Shown here: positions 54,658 through 61,926 of the stretch, in pieces
Layout: each line of letters starts with the position of its first letter
Position numbering within the stretch: the first letter of the stretch is position 1
Source of the DNA: Lachnospiraceae bacterium MA2020
Lineage (GTDB): Bacteria; Bacillota; Clostridia; Lachnospirales; Lachnospiraceae
Assembly: GCA_000746015.1 (NCBI GenBank)
Contig: JQKK01000008.1
Location: 62,001-126,000 of the forward strand
Reading direction: 5' to 3'
DNA: 64,000 nucleotides
Position numbers and translations under genes: made by a program
The notes under the pieces: generated by a model
What the model saw: only the letters and a program-made list of their open reading frames with translations
The model's database searches: none
What the model was told of the DNA's origin: nothing

Positions 54658-55461
54658 TCAGGCACTGACACACTCACTACGTCTTTCACGCGAAGCTACC
54701 ATGAGGGTGAAGCCCTCCGGTACAGCTTTCCCGCCCTGAAGCTTTATCTCGCTTCTGACAGTCTCGTATGCAAGCTCCTCATAATTATTCTCATGGCTGA
54801 GGTGTCCCAAAAGAACTGTCCTCAGCTCGTCTCCCTGTCCTAAAAGATCCAGCGTCAATCTGCCTGCTGTATCATTAGAGAGATGACCTCTCTCAGACAA
54901 TATCCTCTGCTTCAGATAGTATGGATACTTACCTACCTGAAGCATGTTTACATCATGGTTTGCCTCCAAAAGAAGCGCTGACACGCCCCTTAGAGACCTC
55001 AATATATAGTCATCATACATCCCAAGGTCAGTCATTACCGCCACCGACTTTCCATCAGCAGAAAATCGGTATGCGACAGGATCTGCCGCATCATGGGAAA
55101 TATGTATAGGATGCACTTCAACATCTTTGAGCTTAAATGGCTCATCAGGTTTGATCTCATGCAAAAGCTGCTCCGGTGTAGCCGCCATGTCTTTAGTTCT
55201 CATGAGGGCCTCTATCGTCCCGCGTGTAGCATATATAGGCAATCCATAGCGCCTTGTCATCACTCCAAGTCCTTTTACGTGATCAAGATGCTCGTGTGTC
55301 ACTAATATACCGTCCAGCTGCGCCGCACTCACCTCCAGCTCAGATAGACCATTTTCTATACGCTTTCCGGATATGCCTGCATCAACAATGAGATTGGTGG
55401 TCTCATTGCCTACATAGATACAGTTTCCGGAGCTTCCTGAAGCGATACTGCATAGCTTCAT
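54658..55461 (-). CDS. walJ: Metallo-beta-lactamase-fold hydrolase WalJ/YycJ
   Basis: The N-terminal MKLCSIASGSSGNCIYVG and the metal motif THEHLDHVKG identify the YycJ group, thought to be a nuclease-type MBL protein linked to replication or repair. The start at ATG 55461 has GGAGG eight bases upstream and shares one base with the FtsA-like stop. WalK/WalR are not adjacent. Confidence 0.9.
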   Translation of the reverse strand: MKLCSIASGSSGNCIYVGNETTNLIVDAGISGKRIENGLSELEVSAAQLDGILVTHEHLDHVKGLGVMTRRYGLPIYATRGTIEALMRTKDMAATPEQLLHEIKPDEPFKLKDVEVHPIHISHDAADPVAYRFSADGKSVAVMTDLGMYDDYILRSLRGVSALLLEANHDVNMLQVGKYPYYLKQRILSERGHLSNDTAGRLTLDLLGQGDELRTVLLGHLSHENNYEELAYETVRSEIKLQGGKAVPEGFTLMVASRERRSECVSA

Positions 55462-57830
55462 CAATCATTCCTCCAATAAATCTCAAGCCTGTCGCCATTG
55501 TGAAGCTGCTCTACAAACTCAGCATCACGTCCATTTATCTTTGTTGCTACCGAAGTACCATGTGGTTTACTGCGGTCAAAATCTATATAGTTGAAAACAT
55601 CAACATAAATATAGCTGTCTTTACCTGTCATACGTACAGGCTGGTTATTTACGATAACTTCTATATCGCCGGTTGCAACTGGCTTTTCCTCAAGTTTTCC
55701 GGCGATCTTTTCCTTAAGCTTTTCGATAGAAGCTTCAGCTCTTTCTTTTCTTGCTGCTTCTTGTGCTGCCTTCTCGTCTTTTTCTGTGTTGCTTTCTGCT
55801 TCCTTCTTCTCCGGTGCAGGTATGCTTGCTGCCCGCTTTACACTTTCAGAAGAAGCGAGTGCCGACTCTGCTTTCCTTACAGCTTCGAGCATCCTCTGAA
55901 CTGATGCTTCCTGCTCCTCTTTTGACATAGCATTGGCAGTGTCGCTTTCTACCGCTTCACTTATATTAGTCGAGCGGATCAAAGCCTCAACTCTTTCCTT
56001 ATCCTCAGACTCAGTAGTCTCTTCTTCAGCTTCTTCATCTTCATCGCTGTCGATATTTGAAATCAGATTCTCGCGGAAAGTCCATTCCACAGTGAAATTA
56101 TCATACACCTCTGTGAGCGGAGATGCAATCTGATTATTTACATAAATTTCTGTATCATCTTCGAGATCAACATCCATAAAGTCCAGGATCTGCTCTACAG
56201 TGTAGTAGCGGCGCATCTCAATCTCATCGCCATCCTGTATCTCATAAAAGCCCGGCTTAAGCTCACCATTTACCATAGCAAACTTAGGAAGAGTAACTCT
56301 CTTTTCATTTATATCAACAGAAATAGATTCCTTAAACTCTGCAAGCTTATCGAGTGTGACCACTACAGGAGTACCTGCAGTAGACGGTGTTATCTGTATA
56401 TCGTCTCCTGCCTTTACCTTCTCTGTAAGTGACACTTCCTTACCATTGAGCTTGACAACAGCAGGCTCACCCGGATCTCCCCTGTGAACCTCAGTCCTTC
56501 CGTTTATGGTAAACTTTATCTCATTTCCACGCTTAGGGAAAAGATCCTCGTTTGCAAACCCTGCCTGCATTGCAGCATCAGATACTCTAAGGTTAGAATT
56601 ATCATAAAGCTTGATCTGCTCACCATTGAAACTAAGGAAGATAAAGTTATTTTTCATATTGTAGAAATTCAGACAGATGCCGATAGGTGTAACTAAAAGT
56701 GAATCCTTCTTTACACCGTTTATCTTAAAGTCAACTGTCTTAAGCACCTCTTCTCCTCTGACAGCTACTCTCTGAGGGTTGATGCCAAGGTGCTCTGCAA
56801 GGCACTGCGTAAAGCCCGGAGCCTTTCCACCGCCTCCAACGACAAATACAGCACTTACCGGCTTATCGCCATTCAGGCTCTTTATCTTGTCAGAAATATC
56901 TTTTGTCATAGCGCGGACACATGGATCTATGAGCTGCTTTACCTCATCAGGCGTGATGATCTGCTCAAGTCCCATGATATCACGGAAGTTTATAGGCTCT
57001 TCACCGGAAGACTCCCTCTTGATATGCTCTGCAACAGAGAACTCCACAAGGCACTCTTTTGCAATGACCTCTGTGATCTCATCACCTGCGCTCGGTATCA
57101 TGCCATAAGCTATGATAGCCTCATCCTGTGTGATACAGATATCACTTGTACCTGCTCCCACGTCAACAAGCGCAATATTGAGCATTCTGTATGATGGCGG
57201 TATAGCGAGCTCCATAGCCGCAATAGGCTCGAGAGTAAGATTAGCTACCCTTAAACCTGCCATTCCTACCGCCTTGTAAAGACCATCTACTACCTCATCC
57301 GGCAGGAAAGTTGCGATTATATCAGCTCCTATCTCCTGCGCCTTGTGGTTTTCAAGGCTGCTCATCTGATACTCATTGAGGAAATAGTGCTCAACCGAAT
57401 ATCCTACACAGTAAAAATGTAAGCGTGAGTTTTTGTCCTTTTCAAACTCAGCATAAGCCTTCTGCACACCCTGCAGCTCAAGTGAATAGATATCCTCACT
57501 TGTGACGTCCCTCTCCTCAGTGAACACCTTGTCAACGTGTACATTTACTGTCCTCAGCACACGTCCTGCTGCAGCTATACATACATCGTCAAGCGGTCGC
57601 CCAAGCTTTTCCTCAAGTACCTGTGTGACCTCCTTGATCTCCTCTGCAACTCCCTCGATCTTGTGGATCTGGCCATCAAGCATAACACGGTCATTATGCT
57701 CTCTTGACTGCATAGCGATAACATGGAATTTTTTATTCTTTTCATATCCGACAGTACCAACTATGCTTCTTGTGCCAATATCCAGGCCAAAAACCAATGG
57801 CTCTGTAATCTTTTCCTTCTCTTTAACCAT
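55461..57830 (-). CDS. FtsA-like ATPase with C-terminal beta-grasp-like repeats
   Basis: The first ~390 residues are an actin/FtsA-type ATPase: phosphate-1 FGLDIGTRSIVGTVG, phosphate-2 VDVGAGTSDI and adenosine motif VVGGGGKAPG. Residues ~395-585 hold repeats that each end in a GD-x-hydrophobic pattern (AGDDIQI, DGDEIEM), followed by an acidic then Lys/Glu-rich linker (590-715) and a last module ending NGDRLEIYW. The repeats resemble ThiS/TGS beta-grasp domains. FtsA is ~420 residues, so this is not the plain division protein. Start 57830 has GAAGAGG upstream and overlaps coaE by eight bases. Confidence 0.85.
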   Translation of the reverse strand: MVKEKEKITEPLVFGLDIGTRSIVGTVGYEKNKKFHVIAMQSREHNDRVMLDGQIHKIEGVAEEIKEVTQVLEEKLGRPLDDVCIAAAGRVLRTVNVHVDKVFTEERDVTSEDIYSLELQGVQKAYAEFEKDKNSRLHFYCVGYSVEHYFLNEYQMSSLENHKAQEIGADIIATFLPDEVVDGLYKAVGMAGLRVANLTLEPIAAMELAIPPSYRMLNIALVDVGAGTSDICITQDEAIIAYGMIPSAGDEITEVIAKECLVEFSVAEHIKRESSGEEPINFRDIMGLEQIITPDEVKQLIDPCVRAMTKDISDKIKSLNGDKPVSAVFVVGGGGKAPGFTQCLAEHLGINPQRVAVRGEEVLKTVDFKINGVKKDSLLVTPIGICLNFYNMKNNFIFLSFNGEQIKLYDNSNLRVSDAAMQAGFANEDLFPKRGNEIKFTINGRTEVHRGDPGEPAVVKLNGKEVSLTEKVKAGDDIQITPSTAGTPVVVTLDKLAEFKESISVDINEKRVTLPKFAMVNGELKPGFYEIQDGDEIEMRRYYTVEQILDFMDVDLEDDTEIYVNNQIASPLTEVYDNFTVEWTFRENLISNIDSDEDEEAEEETTESEDKERVEALIRSTNISEAVESDTANAMSKEEQEASVQRMLEAVRKAESALASSESVKRAASIPAPEKKEAESNTEKDEKAAQEAARKERAEASIEKLKEKIAGKLEEKPVATGDIEVIVNNQPVRMTGKDSYIYVDVFNYIDFDRSKPHGTSVATKINGRDAEFVEQLHNGDRLEIYWRND

Positions 57831-58422
57831 GGATAACCTCTTCAATCTGTCTGTAGCTTTCTTCTATAGTCCCCGAATTGTCAATAATATGCGCTGCATA
57901 TCTTCTAAACATATCATCCGTAAGCTGATTTGCCATGATACTGTTTATCTTTTCATCAGAATAGCCGCGCGACTCCCTTAATCTCTGTCTCCTCACATCA
58001 TTTGATGCGTATATATACCACAATTCATCACATATCTTATCATAACCCTCTTCGATAAGAAGTGCAGCTTCCAGAAAATAAAAATCATATCGTCCCGAAT
58101 CTCTTGCTGCCGCCATATCCTCCAGCACATATTCTTTTACTGCCGGATGAATTATGGAATTTACTGAATTCAAAAGCCCCGGATCATCAAAGATCTTTTC
58201 TGCCATCCTTCGTCTGTCGATAGTCCCGTCTTCACTTAAGATATCGTCATTCAAAAGACTTAAAAGACGCATATAACACGCTTTGCCCGGCTGCATTACA
58301 AGGTGACCGACTTCGTCTGCCCTTACTACTTTTGCCTTGTATTGCCGCGCCAAAAAAGACATTATCTCAGACTTGCCTGCTCCGACTCCTCCGGTAATAC
58401 CAACTATCTTCAAAGCCCTCAT
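57823..58422 (-). CDS. coaE: Dephospho-CoA kinase
   Basis: The last step of coenzyme A synthesis. The Walker A GITGGVGAGKSEIMS is N-terminal, and the lid region holds RRQRLRESRGYSDEKI. At 199 residues it is the usual size. It lies nine bases behind polA, as often in Firmicutes, and overlaps the FtsA-like gene by eight bases. Confidence 0.96.
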   Translation of the reverse strand: MRALKIVGITGGVGAGKSEIMSFLARQYKAKVVRADEVGHLVMQPGKACYMRLLSLLNDDILSEDGTIDRRRMAEKIFDDPGLLNSVNSIIHPAVKEYVLEDMAAARDSGRYDFYFLEAALLIEEGYDKICDELWYIYASNDVRRQRLRESRGYSDEKINSIMANQLTDDMFRRYAAHIIDNSGTIEESYRQIEEVIHG

Positions 58423-58431
58423 CTCCTTAAA

Positions 58432-60966
58432 TTAGTGTGCCTCGTCCCAGTTTGCTCCTGCATTTACATCAACTTCAAGCGGTACTGCTATATCTGCTGA
58501 AGCCATCATCTCTTCTTTAAGTATTGACTTTACCTGACTCTCCTCGCCCGGTGCTGTCTCTATCAGAAGCTCATCATGCACCTGAAGCACTAGTTTTGAC
58601 CTGAGTCCCTCTTTTTCAAGTCTTGCCTTAACTTTTATCATTGCGATCTTGATGATATCCGCTGCCGTGCCCTGTATAGGCGCATTCATGGCAACTCTTT
58701 CACCAAACGCTCTCTGCATGAAGTTTGATGACTTGAGCTCTCCCACCGGTCTCTTTCTTGAAAACAGCGTCTCAGCATATCCCTTTTCTTTTGCGCTTTC
58801 AACGAGTCCATCCAAAAAGTGCTTTACGCCCGGGTAAGTTTCAAAATATTTGTCAATGTACTCTGATGCCTCTTTCCTCGATATAGAAAGTCCCTGACTA
58901 AGTCCGAAAGAGCTTATACCATACACGATACCAAAGTTGACAGCCTTCGCATTACGTCTAAGCTCAGGTGTCACTTCTGCAAAAGGAACATGGAAAACCT
59001 CTGATGCAGTTATCGCATGTATATCCTCTTCCTGTCTGTAAGCATTTATAAGCTTCTCGTCGCCTGACATAGATGCAAGTATCCTAAGCTCTATCTGAGA
59101 GTAGTCTGCATCTATGAAACTCCAGCCTTCACGCGGCACAAATGCACGCCTCAGCTCTCTTCCAAGCTCTGTACGTACCGGTATATTCTGAAGGTTAGGA
59201 TCTGCTGAGCTTATCCTTCCGGTAGCAGTGATGGTCTGATTGAAGGTAGAATGTATCCTTCCGGTAGCATCAATAAATGGTGCAAGCCCATCTGCATAAG
59301 TTGCCTTAAGTTTCGCAAGGGTTCTGTACTCAAGGATATCCTGCACAAACGGTACTTCCGGAGCAAGCTTTTCAAGGACATCCGCTGCAGTAGAATAACC
59401 CGTCTTTGTCTTCTTTCCGCCCTTCAGACCCATCTTTTCAAACAAAATCACGCCAAGCTGCTTAGGTGAATTTATGTTAAACTCCTCACCTGCCGCTGCA
59501 TGTATCTTTGTTTCAAGATCTGCTATCCTCTCTCCAAGCTCAGCGCTGAACTTATCTAAGATATCTTTGCGTATTGCTATACCTTCTTTTTCCATATCGG
59601 CCAGCACGAAGCAAAGCGGCATCTCTATATTCTTAAGAAGCGCGAGCATATCCTGCTCCTTAAGTCTCTCGATATATGAAGGGCCGCTCTTTACTGCCTG
59701 CAGTGCAATACTTTTTGCATCCTCTGCCATGCCGTAGTCATTTCGCTGAGGATCGAGCAGATAAAAAGCAAGCTCTATATCTACAAGATTACCTGTATTT
59801 TCCAGTCTTACACTCTTAAGTGTCTCTTTAAGGCCGGACGTAAAAATATCGCCCTTTGCCTCTTTTACAAGATCAGAAAGGTGTGAAGCAAGATACTCGC
59901 TCGTAACAAATCCAGCTTTCCCGATCAGATATGCCTTATCTGGTAAAGCAAATGCAACTGCTTTTACAGAGCCATCCGAAATGTCGACGCCAAAACCGAG
60001 AGTCTTTTCATTTTTAAGCGAATTAAAAAGATTCTCTACTTCTCCAAGGTCACTTACCTCTTCAAAATTTACAGTATCTTCTTTTACATCTTCTGCTGAG
60101 CCACCAAGCCTTTCTATAAGGTTTTTAAGCTCAAGACCTTTTAGCATCTCAAAAGCTTCATCAGTTCCAAGTGTGGTATATGATGCAGCTTCAAGATCAA
60201 AATCTATATCCGACTTTATATTTATAGTTGCAAGAGTCTGGCTCAGGCGGACAAGATCAAAATTCTGCTCAAGCGACTCTCTTATACTTTTCTTTGTGAT
60301 ATCCTGAATATGCGCTTCAACCCCGTCAATATCGCCATACTTCACCAAAAGCTCGGTCGCTGTCTTTGGTCCGACCTTAGGACAGCCAGGGATATTGTCT
60401 GATGAGTCGCCCATCAGGGCCTTCAGATCAATTATGCCCTTTGGCTCAACACTGTACTCAGCCTTTACAGCATCAGGTGTAAAGCGCTCCACTGTAGTCT
60501 GTCCCTTTGTAGTACGTGGAAGCAGCAGTGTGATATGCTCCGTTACAAGCTGCAAAAGGTCTCTGTCTCCTGATACAATAACAGCATCCTTGCCGAGTGC
60601 CTCAGCCCTTGATGCAACTGTGCCAAGGATATCATCTGCCTCAAGCCCCGGCTTTGACATCACAGGAACACCCATTTTCCCCAAAAGCTCTTTCACAAGA
60701 GGTATCTGTGAACGCAGCTCTTCAGGCATAGGCTTTCTTGTACCCTTATACTCTGCATAGATCTCATGGCGAAATGTCGGCGCATGCTCATCAAAAGCCA
60801 CCGCAAAGTACTGTGGTGCCTCTTCATTTAAAATTTTAAGTATTATGTTGAAAAAACCATAGATAGCACCGGTATGTACTCCGGATGAATTTGTAAGATC
60901 CGGAACGCCATAAAAGGCCCTGTTCATCATACTGTGCCCGTCGATCAGAAGCAGCTTATCACTCAT
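58432..60966 (-). CDS. polA: DNA polymerase I
   Basis: Fills gaps and removes primers. Order: 5' nuclease (1-~290, LLIDGHSMMNRAFYG, EADDILGTVA, GDSSDNIPG), a degenerate 3'-5' exonuclease-like domain (~300-460), and the polymerase (~470-844) with DADYSQIELRILA, RRNAKAVNFGIVYG and VLQVHDELLIE. The DxE motif of an active proofreading site is not visible (GFGVDISDG instead), as in Bacillus-type Pol I. It begins the polA-coaE-FtsA-like chain. Confidence 0.96.
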   Translation of the reverse strand: MSDKLLLIDGHSMMNRAFYGVPDLTNSSGVHTGAIYGFFNIILKILNEEAPQYFAVAFDEHAPTFRHEIYAEYKGTRKPMPEELRSQIPLVKELLGKMGVPVMSKPGLEADDILGTVASRAEALGKDAVIVSGDRDLLQLVTEHITLLLPRTTKGQTTVERFTPDAVKAEYSVEPKGIIDLKALMGDSSDNIPGCPKVGPKTATELLVKYGDIDGVEAHIQDITKKSIRESLEQNFDLVRLSQTLATINIKSDIDFDLEAASYTTLGTDEAFEMLKGLELKNLIERLGGSAEDVKEDTVNFEEVSDLGEVENLFNSLKNEKTLGFGVDISDGSVKAVAFALPDKAYLIGKAGFVTSEYLASHLSDLVKEAKGDIFTSGLKETLKSVRLENTGNLVDIELAFYLLDPQRNDYGMAEDAKSIALQAVKSGPSYIERLKEQDMLALLKNIEMPLCFVLADMEKEGIAIRKDILDKFSAELGERIADLETKIHAAAGEEFNINSPKQLGVILFEKMGLKGGKKTKTGYSTAADVLEKLAPEVPFVQDILEYRTLAKLKATYADGLAPFIDATGRIHSTFNQTITATGRISSADPNLQNIPVRTELGRELRRAFVPREGWSFIDADYSQIELRILASMSGDEKLINAYRQEEDIHAITASEVFHVPFAEVTPELRRNAKAVNFGIVYGISSFGLSQGLSISRKEASEYIDKYFETYPGVKHFLDGLVESAKEKGYAETLFSRKRPVGELKSSNFMQRAFGERVAMNAPIQGTAADIIKIAMIKVKARLEKEGLRSKLVLQVHDELLIETAPGEESQVKSILKEEMMASADIAVPLEVDVNAGANWDEAH

Positions 60967-60992
60967 TTCCCGTATTTCCTTAATTAACTAAT

Positions 60993-61391
60993 TTATGATA
61001 GAAAAAATATAATAACGTTAACCAGCGTCAGAAGTACAGCCAGTCCCTCAAGCAGGAAAACTCCGGCCTGCATCCTTTCAGCCCACAGAACTCTCTGCGA
61101 AGTCAACCAGATCCTGTCATCAAGCTCCTTCTTCATATCTAAAGTCTCTCCGTCCTCCAACCGTCTGAGACCTTCCATCAGAAGAAATCTTATCTCCAGC
61201 TCATCATAGCAGTCATGACAGGTCTTGATGTGTCCAAGCAGCAGCTTCATCTCATCAACGCTAAGTTTGCCTTCCAAATAAGGCTGTAAAAGATTTTCCA
61301 CATCCTTACATGTAATATTTTTTTTCATTACTCTATATTTTACCATAAATATAGGCAAAAAGATACCAATGGATTGCTCCGTGCTACGCAT
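60993..61391 (-). CDS. Zinc-finger anti-sigma-like membrane protein
   Basis: The family start is probably MKKNITCKDVENLLQPYLEG at residue 22 (61328), though an ATG at 61391 has the better ribosome site, so the start is open. HIKTCHDC is the H-x3-C-x2-C motif of zf-HC2 anti-sigma domains, and a single membrane helix ends the protein (VFLLEGLAVLLTLVNVIIFFL). No sigma factor gene is adjacent. It lies 26 bases ahead of polA. Confidence 0.8.
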   Translation of the reverse strand: MRSTEQSIGIFLPIFMVKYRVMKKNITCKDVENLLQPYLEGKLSVDEMKLLLGHIKTCHDCYDELEIRFLLMEGLRRLEDGETLDMKKELDDRIWLTSQRVLWAERMQAGVFLLEGLAVLLTLVNVIIFFLS

Positions 61392-61418
61392 TTACACAAT
61401 CCTGTCAAAAATCTATAT

Positions 61419-61925
61419 TTATGACATCTCCTGCCACTTTGCAGCCACATCTATCACTATCTGCTCTACATTCTTTCCCTGCTCATCGATGGTGGCATCC
61501 GCATACTTCTCATAAAGAACTACTCTTTCATCATACAGATCCTTTAATGTCTGACCTTCCCTTACGACTACACCACGTTCTTTGATGTTTCCAAGGCGCT
61601 CCGAGAGCTCTTCAAAAGCAACTTTCAGGTAAAAGATTATTCCATCTTTCCCAAGATGCTCCATTTCTTCTTTTCCATATACAGCACTTCCGCCGGTTGC
61701 TATTACAGCATTTTCAGCTTCGATCTGTGAATTTATTTCGTTCTCCGTCTGTATGAAGCCATCAACACCCTTATCTGCAATTATCTCGCTCAGAAGCTTG
61801 CCTGTCTTTTTCTGTATTACAAGATCAGCATCGATAAAGTCCATTCCAAGAACCTTGGCAAGTATTACTCCAACGGTACTTTTTCCAGATGCCGGCATTC
61901 CTATCAAAACTATATTCTTCTTCAT
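61419..61925 (-). CDS. Shikimate-kinase-like protein
   Basis: A 168-residue P-loop kinase: GMPASGKST, FIDADLVIQ and ERVVLYEKYAD match shikimate kinases. However the FR motif that positions shikimate is FIQTE here, and the GGG motif is GGS (ATGGSAVYG). Both changes touch substrate contacts, so phosphorylation of shikimate is uncertain; relatives in Clostridia share these changes as far as I recall. No aro gene is adjacent. It follows the helicase by one base. Confidence 0.75.
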   Translation of the reverse strand: MKKNIVLIGMPASGKSTVGVILAKVLGMDFIDADLVIQKKTGKLLSEIIADKGVDGFIQTENEINSQIEAENAVIATGGSAVYGKEEMEHLGKDGIIFYLKVAFEELSERLGNIKERGVVVREGQTLKDLYDERVVLYEKYADATIDEQGKNVEQIVIDVAAKWQEMS

Positions 61926-61926
61926 G

